Below, one piece after another: positions 11,009 through 19,903 of a DNA stretch of 64,000 nt. Position 1 is the stretch's first letter, and each line of letters begins with the position of its first letter. Source of the DNA: Setoptus koraiensis (taxonomy: Eukaryota > Arthropoda); assembly GCA_048013815.1 (NCBI GenBank), contig CM106585.1:22878001-22942000 (forward strand), in the 5' to 3' direction. The notes below the pieces were generated by a model. It ran no database searches. It saw only the letters and a list, made by a program, of their open reading frames with translations, and had not been told where the DNA came from. The position numbers were made by a program, and so were the translations under genes.

Positions 11009-12571
11009 TTAGAGCTGACTACCCAAGTTCTCAAAAGCTGTCTTCTGTGCTTTAGCTGCATCCAATGAACTGTAGATATTTGCAAATTCATATTCACTTC
11101 TAGCACAATCTAACGCCTGCTCGAACAATTTAATTGCATCGTCAACTTTTCCTCGTTGTATCTCCATGGAAGCCAGTATCTCAAGAGGATATTTGAAGAG
11201 AGGATCCATTTTGATTGCTTCCTTAAGTAAATCGATAGCTTTTTGCGAGTCATTTTGCCATTGTACGTAGAGTACTGCTAAATTCACTGCTATGTTGCTA
11301 TCTTTGGGGCTCTTGCTCAAAACCTTTCTATAGAGTTCATCAGCGGCTTCGAATTCACCGAGATCCATCAAAGCTTGTGCGTAAGTTTGCTGAAGCTCAA
11401 GTGAATCAGGTGACTGCTTCAATGCAGTTTTGAATAGTTTGTTCAGATATTCCAAGGCGGTTTCTCTGTTTGACAAGACGCCGTCTCTCATTGAGATGCG
11501 AAATTCAATGTAATGTTTCTGCGCTAAAGCCGAATAAAATCTAGGGTTGAGCTCGGTGGCCTTATCAAGATCCTTTTTAGCCTTGTCTAGTTTGTCCCCT
11601 AGTGTATAGGTTTGAGCGCGATGTATGTATATGTCTGGATTATCTGGTTGTAGCTTGAGTGCCTCATTGTAAATAGAAAGAATGGGTTCGATATCATCGT
11701 TTTCTTGAATGACCATTGTTGCAATCAGGCTGTTGGCCTTCTTTAAGAGAGCATTTGTTTTAATAGAAGCAGAACAGTGTTCTGATTGTATCAATTCGTC
11801 GAATATCACTTCAGACAAGTTAACTTCACCCGTGAGTGCTTTACAAGTGGCCTTAATAAGTTGATGGAAATAATATTCCTCATCAGGGGGTTTACAGACA
11901 GAATCTTCGGCTTCTTGGTAAAGGCGCTTGAGATCATCAATAGTGACTGTGGGGCACTTACTATAAATAGGATCTTGACAAAATGAAGCAAAATAGCCTT
12001 TTACGACAGTATAAGAAGGCCACTTTGGTTCATAATTTTCCATGGCTTTAGCAGCTTTTAATTTACTTGAAGCTCTCAATAATCTATCTGTCAACATTAG
12101 TGTATCCTGATTTTGGAATTCCTCTAATACACAAGCAGTTGTTGCATCACTAATGGCCTCTTCATATTGATCTAATTTTTCGTGACATTTAGATCGCCTT
12201 ACAAAAGCTTTAACATACTTTCTATTGTTTTCTATGGCGGCCGTACAATCGTCTAGGCATTCTTTGTGTTTGTTGAGGACATCATAAGCGGCAGCTCTAT
12301 TCTGATAGAATGTTGCCAAATCGCTTGCTTTAACTAATTTTCCATTCTTGTAAAGTTCTATAGCTTGTGTATAATAATTTATGGCCTCCTCATGATTTCC
12401 TTTCATGTAGTGATCGTTGCCGAGTTTTTTCAATTGTATAGGCGTCTTGGTCTCTATTGGTGTGGGTTGTATCTGTCGTTTAGCACGTCTATAATTGTAG
12501 ATTTTGAAAACGGTCCAACCAAAGAAGCCGGCTAAGCATGCTGTGGCAAGCACGCGGGCAGATAATGACAT
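11009..12571 (-). CDS. TOMM70: Mitochondrial import receptor subunit TOM70
   Basis: 520 residues in one exon. Tom70 is an outer-membrane receptor that takes chaperone-bound precursors, especially carrier proteins, and passes them to the TOM pore. Residues about 7-27 (LATACLAGFFGWTVFKIYN) form the N-terminal anchor, followed by a basic stretch, giving the N-in orientation of the family. TPR helices start near residue 45 (KKLGNDHYMKGNHEEAINYY), with a clamp-type N-terminal set and a C-terminal set to residue ~505. The clamp-like residues (KxxGNxxY, N in FYQNRAAAY, KAFVRRSKC) fit an Hsp70/Hsp90-tail-binding TPR. It is somewhat shorter than vertebrate TOMM70 (about 608). Start ATG at 12571. Confidence 0.93.
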   Translation of the reverse strand: MSLSARVLATACLAGFFGWTVFKIYNYRRAKRQIQPTPIETKTPIQLKKLGNDHYMKGNHEEAINYYTQAIELYKNGKLVKASDLATFYQNRAAAYDVLNKHKECLDDCTAAIENNRKYVKAFVRRSKCHEKLDQYEEAISDATTACVLEEFQNQDTLMLTDRLLRASSKLKAAKAMENYEPKWPSYTVVKGYFASFCQDPIYSKCPTVTIDDLKRLYQEAEDSVCKPPDEEYYFHQLIKATCKALTGEVNLSEVIFDELIQSEHCSASIKTNALLKKANSLIATMVIQENDDIEPILSIYNEALKLQPDNPDIYIHRAQTYTLGDKLDKAKKDLDKATELNPRFYSALAQKHYIEFRISMRDGVLSNRETALEYLNKLFKTALKQSPDSLELQQTYAQALMDLGEFEAADELYRKVLSKSPKDSNIAVNLAVLYVQWQNDSQKAIDLLKEAIKMDPLFKYPLEILASMEIQRGKVDDAIKLFEQALDCARSEYEFANIYSSLDAAKAQKTAFENLGSQL

Positions 12572-14523
12572 ATTTTAATTGACACCAATGATGAGTATTT
12601 GTATATGTAGATTTGTATGTATACAGGTGAGTGATAATGGGCTCTCAAATCGAATATACCACAAGTATATATCAGTCAAATCATAACGTTGATATAATTG
12701 TCGAAACCAGAATTACAACATCCAACAGCATTGATTCGACATGCACTGACGGATTATTTATAGAACACAAAAACAATGTGGCCATAACCAATGCACAAAG
12801 ATTACCACAGACCACATTTCTCTTGCTCATCTCTAATCTAAGCGCTAAATTTGAATTCCCAACACGTGCGAATTTTGCGTGGGAGTTGCTGGCGCACACT
12901 CAAGACTGACACCACCATCTGTTAATTTTCGAACGTCCGGTTCTCACGAGCGCTCCACTGTCTTGACTAGGATAGGGATGTAGAGTCCGATCAATTGAAG
13001 TTGTAAGTTAGCTAGACCAGAGGGATACACCTGACCCTAATCAGGAGGCCAATGAGGCTTCGAATTGATTGATGATCCTCAATAACAGACTATCGATGGG
13101 TGGATGACAGCGATAGTGAAGCGCTATAATTTCAGTTTATTTCATTGGTCAAAGTTCCCACTTGTAACAATACCTACAAACGCATTCTCTCGAGAGAATC
13201 AGTACATGTTCTCATCTTAGGCAGTATATCAGGTTCTGTTATTGTAGCTGCGATATTAGTATTGTTATCACCACCTTTGTTGTTCGTGACAACACTCGTT
13301 ATATAGGGTCTTGTCAGACAATAGATTGAATTGTTATGCATATGGCCTCTAGTCATGAGATGCGTCATCTGCCTACGTTAATAAACTGTGGTTAGGCACC
13401 GTTTGATGGTTAATTCATGCTATCTATTAACGATGATTGTTATCTTGACTAGCACCGATAGTGCGACCAGCACATATGGACAACCATATTGATGAAAAAT
13501 GAGTACCACGAACAATTTGAAGTGCCTAAGACTGAGTACTCACTCTCATTGCACTATAGAGGCATTTTCAATGGATGAGATGAAGAAATTTTTCAACCCA
13601 ACTCTTATTTATCTACTTGTGGCCGCCGAAAATTTTTCATCCCAAACGATCAAACGCCCCTTATCAAAGAGAGACAGAGACCCCCACCCCTCGATTTGTC
13701 GCACTCACTTATCGAGGTCTGCGCGTCCAAAATGGGCCCAGCCCAATATTTGGATTGTCATAATTTCTTGCTGATCAGAAAGTTGTGTTCTTTGGTGCAC
13801 AAAAGATTGGACCCTTTATGTTTTCCATCGACATCGTTAATTTAAGAGCACTCGACACTCATGGAAACAAATTGACCAAGATTGAGAGAAACGAACGCAA
13901 GCCTTGTGTATCTTACTTAAAACACTTCGCTACTGAGGTCCAGAGTCTTGCTATGGTGTCCTCAAAGATTATGACACCTCATCTGAAGGCCTTTCCTTGC
14001 AAATCGCGAGTGTAGCTTGTGATTATCAGATAGTGGACATCGATTGGACGTATTGAGGCGTTTAGTTGGAATGTCACCCAATGTGGAACTGATAAAGTTT
14101 TGCGATTGCTCATAAACTTTTGCTTGTTTGTCACCAAAAACAATTGCCTGATTTTTCATAATTTTCCAGAGGCCTCTCGATGAATCAGTACATAAAGTCT
14201 CTAATATGGTAAAAAAATTACGAAATTTCGGCGCGCATTCATAAAAGCTGAAATCGAATCAGCGCCGTCGAACAATATTAGCCATCCGCGATTGTAATCT
14301 AGTAGCCTTAAGTAATCCATACCTCACGGCTCATTTCGTCTTCCTATAACTTTTGCATCAGCATTACCATCAGTGATGGAATGGTAATCTCAGATTTAAC
14401 TTAGTTATTTCGTTAGTTTTTCCTTCGCATGTATTTAAACGTTTGTAGTGCTCATACATTTTTGGAGCCTAAAATCACATCCCAGCATACATATACTAAA
14501 TCAACGGCTTGCCAAATAGTACA
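12572..14523. other. Intergenic region, no gene recognised
   Basis: Upstream of TOMM70 and upstream of the small membrane ORF. Short open frames overlap on both strands with no family resemblance. A short inverted pair, ATTACCAT/ATGGTAAT, occurs around 14363-14388. The promoters of both flanking genes must lie here, but I cannot place them. Confidence 0.4.
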
Positions 14524-14754
14524 ATGGGAAATAATTGCCTAACAGGGTCCAGCTACATCGATGTGTGCTTTATAGCCATATTTTTGGGTTTTATTGCTAC
14601 GCTGACATTGATGTTGAAGTGCTTGGAAATATACATTCTTTGGGATAATGAATTGATTGAGGAGAATGTCCCAAATGATCCCGTTCCGTCAGGCGGACCG
14701 GAACTTGCAGCGATAAAAGAATACAGGCGCCAGCAAATGCGCTTGAAGAGATGA
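14524..14754 (+). CDS. Candidate small single-pass membrane protein (76 residues)
   Basis: The ATG at 14524 has a strong context (ACAATGG). The protein starts MGNNC, so Gly2/Cys3 could be acylated if the initiator Met is removed. One long hydrophobic segment lies at about 12-36 (DVCFIAIFLGFIATLTLMLK), then an acidic stretch with Pro/Gly (NELIEENVPNDPVPSGGPE), and a basic end (EYRRQQMRLKR). The layout resembles small integral membrane proteins, but I do not recognise a family. Single exon, no clear poly(A) signal. The case rests on the coherent hydrophobic, acidic and basic layout and on the start context. Confidence 0.45.
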   Translation: MGNNCLTGSSYIDVCFIAIFLGFIATLTLMLKCLEIYILWDNELIEENVPNDPVPSGGPELAAIKEYRRQQMRLKR

Positions 14755-15966
14755 ATCATCGAAATCTATCATTATCTACAATCACAGCAGCCAACCGGTA
14801 TGTAGTGACCAAGTGTTATAAAAATATACACATAGTTTTTTTTTGATTATTGCACACTTTTACCAAAAATTTTGTAAAAGTCATTCTCAGCTTATGAGTT
14901 TGACATGTGGTTTACAAGTTTGTCGCTACTCACTCCCATCTCCTTTAACCGCGCCTCCCTTCTCCCAGATCTCCCAGAAAAATCCAGAACTCCCTTGAAT
15001 TCCGTCACACTATTTTTTTTTTTTCACAAGCGGAAAACTCTATGCGATTCTTACAAGAAAAGAGGGGTAGCGCTCTTTTTTTACCATTTATGCAAAATTT
15101 GTGCGTCCGCGCGTAGGGACCTGGGGAAAGTTGAATGAGATAAAGGGGGCGCGTTTTCAATTCAGCACCGAAGAACGTGACAAGTCGCGTCTAGATAGGT
15201 AATAGAGTCGAGGTTGCTGTGTGTCCCCCCGAGTGCTCTTTTTCTTTTTGATTCATCCACTTTTTCAACAGGTGAGAGAGAGAGAGAGGAGCTTTCGCCG
15301 CCAGAGGCGCCGTTTTAGTTCGTTTAGTTAACTAGTTTAGCTAGTATTCCGGCAGATAACAACTCACCGTCTACAAATCAACTGCAATTCCATCTGACCC
15401 AAGATAGCTGCGGTGGCGCCCCACCTTACAAAGCGTCTACTGACCGAGTCAATGTGGTCCCGTGCATTGTCAGACAAGAGGTGAGTTACAACAAGGTGGC
15501 GTTTGTCGCTTTATTTCACTTACACTTGTTAGTCGCAGTTTGTTTTGGGTCCGAAGTATCTGCAGGGTATTGATTAGGCAACAACAGCGCCACCATCTAG
15601 CGTCAAGAACAATCCATCCCATGTGTTTTCTCACAGCACATTACAAAGCACACCCGTTCGAAAAAGAGAAACATTTAACAGGACACTCCGGGCTTGGTTG
15701 TGCAGTTTTCGATTGCTATAAGCGCCTCTACCGTTACAATTTTGAACTACAAGTAGCTGTAAGTTCATCGGTAAAATATCATAGAGTAAGTTTCCGCTGC
15801 CTTCATCATGCCACTCAGCATTCCAAAATCTTCTGTTGAAATTTAATAGGTACCAAAAAATATTTAGGTTGCTCATAATAAATCATCATTATTTTTATCT
15901 AGATTTATAGAATTAAATTATTATAGAAATAAATGACCCAACAATAGCATTAGGAAAGGATACAGG
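14755..15966. other. Region between the small membrane ORF and SPCS3
   Basis: Contains T-rich runs (about 15010-15025), a short GA run (15275-15290) and a GC-richer stretch at 15290-15470 that may be the SPCS3 promoter/5' leader. Open frames here are short and without recognisable content. Confidence 0.35.
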
Positions 15967-16509
15967 ATGCACACCTTTATGTCTAGGCTCAATGCAATAT
16001 TTGCATTCTCATTATCTATTCTGGCCCTCCTGACACTCATATTTGCCATGTCCACTTCGTACAAATCATACGGAGATCTAGCTAAAATAGATATAGAAAC
16101 TATCAAAGCGTTAGTTAAACGAGTATCGGATTACAGCATTGGTGACGGTTCTCAAGAGAATGATCTCGGATTTGTATTATTCAATATGAATGCTGATTTT
16201 GAAAATTGTTTTGACTGGAATGTGAAACAATTATTTATCTATCTCACAGCAAACTACCAGACAAAAGATAATATAGTCAACCAAGTAGTATTATGGGATC
16301 ATATACTTCAGAGAGGCGAAGAGGGAAAATTGGTGCTCGATAGACGAAGCCCCAAATACTATTTATGGGACGATGGAAATGGTCTCAAAGGCAATCAAAA
16401 TGTCACCTTAACACTCTCGTTGAATATTGTGCCCAATGCAGGCTTCCTACAGACAGCCTCATCATCATTGACCCACACATTCGCCTTCCCCAATGAATAC
16501 GCAAAATAA
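15967..16509 (+). CDS. SPCS3: Signal peptidase complex subunit 3 (Spase22-23)
   Basis: 180 residues, one exon, the usual family length. This ER subunit supports signal-peptide cleavage by the Sec11 catalytic subunit. An N-terminal membrane anchor lies at about 10-29 (AFSLSILALLTLIFAMSTSY); the rest is lumenal. Family blocks seen: SRLNAIFAFSLS at the start, DLGFVLFNMNADFENCFDWN, VKQLFIYLTANY, NQVVLWDHIL, and DDGNGLKGNQNVTLTLSLN, which contains the conserved N-glycosylation site NVT. Start at the first ATG, matching the family's N-terminus. It runs tail-to-tail with PTEN, with 116 bp between the stop codons. Confidence 0.96.
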   Translation: MHTFMSRLNAIFAFSLSILALLTLIFAMSTSYKSYGDLAKIDIETIKALVKRVSDYSIGDGSQENDLGFVLFNMNADFENCFDWNVKQLFIYLTANYQTKDNIVNQVVLWDHILQRGEEGKLVLDRRSPKYYLWDDGNGLKGNQNVTLTLSLNIVPNAGFLQTASSSLTHTFAFPNEYAK

Positions 16510-16552
16510 GTAAATGAGGGATATTCTCAGAGGTTACTATAGATACTATTCG

Positions 16553-16558
16553 ATTAAA
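16553..16558 (+). terminator. Variant poly(A) signal of SPCS3
   Basis: ATTAAA, 44 nt after the SPCS3 stop. No AATAAA on this strand is nearer. It lies within the probable 3' UTR of the convergent PTEN gene. Confidence 0.4.
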
Positions 16559-16598
16559 TCTCCAATCAAATCTATATCTTTATTATCTATGTTGTAAA

Positions 16599-16604
16599 TT
16601 TATT
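16599..16604 (-). terminator. Poly(A) signal of PTEN
   Basis: AATAAA on the minus strand, 22 nt past the PTEN stop codon at 16626-16628. A second copy is at 16579-16584. Their presence right after the short last exon supports that exon as the true 3' end. Confidence 0.6.
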
Positions 16605-16625
16605 ATTGAGTGCCTAATTCCAGTT

Positions 16626-17682
16626 CTATAATACTGGTGGTGGTGGAGCTTGTTTGAACTTGAGAATAACCTGGATAGCGAGAGGTAAAAACAAAAGGTT
16701 AGAGAGGCTAGTATCAAGGCTCAAATATAGCAACGAGAATTACTCAGTCTGTGGTGGCTATTTCTTTATGTCGTACCTTGAAATCTTCACTATAGAGCTT
16801 GTGAGTAGTATCTTTGTATGCTTTGTCCAAATGATCTTTGTTGAATACAAGGTTAAGACCTCCTGCAAAAAATGTATTAAACCAAAATTGGAACAATTTA
16901 TCCTTCTTAATTTTGGATTTTTGTTGAAAGAATTCAACTTTGATATCACCACAAACGTAGAGAGGGTCTTCAAAAGTATAATGTTGTAGATTCTGGTTGT
17001 GATTACAGATTTTACTACCCTCTGAGCCGAGATTGATGACAAAATATGTGTTAGTTGTTGATGTTGATTGTGGTGTGGGTTCTAAACTTATGGATAATAA
17101 TATTAGACCAACTGGTCTATAGGTTAAATTTAATCTGACTAGCTCTTGATAATAATCTACATAACGTTTTTGACTTGGAATGGTAACACCTTTATTATCA
17201 TGAGTACGTTTTCTTCCATAATAATCTAGGGCGCTTTGGGAGTTATCGACGAGACCCTTATGTAACATATATGCACATATCATGACACCAGTGCGGCCCT
17301 TACCAGCCTTGCAGTGTATGGCAGCAACGTTTCTATCATCATAAGCTAGCCACTTATCGACGTCCTCACAAAATTCACGCATCTTTTCTAGTAGAGGCGG
17401 ACTATGATCATCGAATGGGAATTCGGCAACACGGTTATGAAATTTGTCCCAATCGTAATGGCGCTCTGAGCATAAATTGTAAATCCTATAATGATTGTAA
17501 TGTTTTGAGTCCAAAAATCTAACAACTTCGTCGATTGGATTACGATAAACACCTTCCAATTTATCGGCAGGAAAGCCCATAGCTATAATATTATCATAGA
17601 TATAAGTAAGATCCAGATTGAATCCGTCTTCTTTGTAACGTTTCTTTTTTTTGCTTACTAAACTACGTATCTTGGCCGTCAT
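16626..17682 (-). CDS. PTEN: PTEN phosphatidylinositol-3,4,5-trisphosphate 3-phosphatase, without the C-terminal regulatory tail
   Basis: Two exons: 17682-16777 and 16670-16626, intron 16776-16671 (GTACGA...ATCCAG), phase 0, giving 316 residues. PTEN removes the 3-phosphate of PIP3 at the plasma membrane and opposes PI3K signalling. Numbering matches human through the active site: basic PIP2-binding motif KKKKRY at 11-16, WPD-like Asp92 (FDDHSPP), P-loop [10 protein letters not shown] at 123-132 with Cys124 and Arg130. The C2 domain follows ([33 protein letters not shown]) and closes with the strand FKVILKFK. The end is QAPPPPVL and a stop, so the ~50-residue phosphorylated tail and PDZ ligand of vertebrate PTEN (403 residues) are absent, and the C2 loop is short. 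Another isoform with a longer tail cannot be excluded. Confidence 0.95.
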
Positions 17683-19048
17683 TGTATGTGTCGTAACAGT
17701 GGCTGTAATATTAGTTGTAACACTAGTGATGATATTAATAGTGGTCGATGCAATAGTGATGAAGTAAAAATGATGTTATGCTGGTAAAGATGCTGATGAT
17801 TTAATAGTAATAATAGTACTATAATAAAACGATGATTATATTAGCGACGGCTATAGTTGCAGTTCATAATAATAAGAAATATAACGATAATAATAGCAGC
17901 AATAGTAATAATGACCTGGCCACAACCTAGTAATTATAATGAAGATAGTAGTAATAGTAATAATAATGGTACTAACTGTAATAATAGTAAGAATAATAAT
18001 AATAACCAGTAATAATAATAATAATAATAATAGCAATAATAATAATAATAGTAATAATAATAATAATAATAGCAATAATAATAATAATAATAATAGTAAT
18101 AATAATAATAATAATAATAGTGATGATAATAGCTACAACTTGCGTTATTGGCTCAAAGGATTGAGGAATAAAGATCGTAGGTTGCACAGGTTGTAACACA
18201 CTGTGTGTGCGTTAAACACAGTAGTTATCGCGTGTGAATTTAAGCCAAGTTCTACGACTAAAGGGAACAACCATGCTTTGTGACACATTGTGCCGCACAA
18301 CAACAGAAAACGTGCAATGTGCTCACACAGACCATACCTCACCAAACGAATCATCTGCGTCTTATGTAGCATAGAGATAATGGTGGCTTGGCACATTTTG
18401 TACATTCGCAACACGGCACACACTGTGCCTGTATGCGGAGAGTTACATTATAAGATGTGGTTTTGTTACACAAACGAGAGAGGCGCTTCCATAAAAACAA
18501 CATACATAACAGTTGTTTCTTTCACCATCGTTATGCAGCAGCATTCAGAAATCGTGCTGGCCAGCTTACAACACAGTAGTTCAGGGTTTGCTCGCTTGGG
18601 TACGCTCGCAATTCACAATAGTAGCTCGGCAAGTGGATAGTGTCTAGACAAATGTCTCAATTATCAATATTGTCATTATTGTTATTCGAGATCAACTAAT
18701 TTCTGCGTATTTTCGAAGCAAATATCACCGTGTATCAAGTAGAGGTGTTTGGAAGCTCGGCGCGCAGAGCTTGTCGGGCAGGTGCTAACTAACTGTTTGT
18801 TTGCTTTGTTTATTTTCCTTTTATTTTTCCAACGAAAGAGCAGGGCGGCTGAGTCAAGATTTTTGTTTGCCAGCCCAATTCGAGCACGCCTCCGACTATC
18901 CATGGTACCACTATCCTTGGTACATCCAAGATAATTGAGCCGAAATGAAGCCTGGTAGAGGATGGCCTTTACAGTTGGTGTGACAATTCAATTTCATTTT
19001 TCCATTTTGTTCACTCCTCGCGAATACTTATTCCCATGAATGTTGTCA
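17683..19048. other. Upstream region of PTEN, no gene recognised
   Basis: Holds a large AT-trinucleotide microsatellite (separate entry), then about 900 bp of mixed sequence with short frames on both strands. A minus-strand AATAAA at 18809-18814 could serve the most distal terminal exon of the coiled-coil gene to the right. The PTEN promoter or 5' leader should lie here. Confidence 0.4.
17945..18129. repeat. AAT/ATA trinucleotide microsatellite with AGT/AGC interruptions
   Basis: Runs of AATAATAAT broken every few units by AGT or AGC. Its six-frame translations give only Asn/Ser or Ile/Thr strings, so those open frames are by-products. It lies about 260 bp upstream of the PTEN ATG. Confidence 0.95.
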
Positions 19049-19152
19049 CTATTGTTGGTGCCCTTTCGAGATTAAAGATTTGTCGTTGCGCTTGATATCC
19101 TCCTTAACTTCTCTATAAATGTTCTCAGAACTGGCCAAGAGCTTGTTGAAGT
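19049..19152 (-). CDS. Candidate alternative last exon (C) of the acylated coiled-coil gene
   Basis: Good acceptor (TTTCTTTTCACAG) then AC|TTC AAC AAG. With the phase-1 donor at 20198 it reads D-FNKLLASSENIYREVKE, continues to ...KSLISKGHQQ and stops at 19049-19051. It adds 33 residues plus the split Asp, for a 716-residue product. The peptide is charged and looks helical, like the rest of the gene. It could belong to an isoform skipping the two nearer terminal exons. Confidence 0.5.
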
Positions 19153-19340
19153 CTGTGAAAAGAAACAAGAATCATTGAGTCCAAAAAGAAACTACGATCC
19201 CGTTTGAGAGTAGCTCGCAGTGGAGTGGGTGTTCAAAGAAGTGATTTGCACACAGGCGACTAGAGTATTGGCTGAGAAAGTCGCCAGTCAGATGTAGACA
19301 TTGAACATTTCTTAAGCTCGTAGATGAAATTACAACCTAA

Positions 19341-19366
19341 TATATTTATATATATATATATATATA
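19341..19366. repeat. TA dinucleotide run
   Basis: TATATTTATATATATATATA-type run, 26 bp, between two candidate terminal exons of the coiled-coil gene. Confidence 0.9.
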
Positions 19367-19570
19367 CAATGTATTTACAACTTTATATGCGAAATATTCG
19401 TGATTAAGGCATCTTTATAAACAGTGATAGTTTGAAATGCTATTCAATGAACATCTTATGACAATGATCCTTCTGATAACGAACAAACAAAATGATGGAA
19501 AAGAGGATAATACGTATAAAATGAAAATAAACCTTGACCAAAGATAATGTCATTCGCATGATGATGTAAT

Positions 19571-19728
19571 TCATGTGGCAAGCTGCTTGGGGTCTGTGGT
19601 GCTTTCTTTTCTAAGCTTCTGGCGTCGTTCTATCCGATCTTTGATTGCATCTGAGATCTTTGCTTGATTCCTCTTTTGATGACGCGCCAATTGGCGTCGG
19701 TGTTTCTCGTGAAGTTTGTCAATTTGAG
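19571..19728 (-). CDS. Candidate alternative last exon (B) of the acylated coiled-coil gene
   Basis: Acceptor AATTTATCTACAG precedes the exon. Joined to the phase-1 donor at 20198 it reads A-QIDKLHEKHRRQLARHQKR and on to ...TTDPKQLAT, 51 residues plus the split Ala, stop at 19571-19573; total product 734 residues. The peptide is strongly basic and predicted helical, unlike the Pro-rich exon A. The frame is also open upstream through an ATG at 19765, so a separate tiny gene is possible but less likely. Confidence 0.5.
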
Positions 19729-19903
19729 CTGTAGATAAATTGAGAGCGTCGAGGTCGAGATACATTAGTTACACATTCGATAGAGGGAGCAGAAGAGAGA
19801 TAAAGTATGTAAATCATGTAATGTGAGTTCACGACCAACTGACTTCTTTCTGCGATAAAATTAAAATTTGCAAACAGATCGATGTAATGATATAGACGGC
19901 AAT

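Noticed and set aside
12681-12909. Short frames on both strands upstream of TOMM70
   Set aside because: They mirror each other on opposite strands, with no family resemblance.
17851-18199. Poly-Leu, poly-Ile and poly-Asn frames
   Set aside because: Come from the AAT/ATA microsatellite upstream of PTEN.
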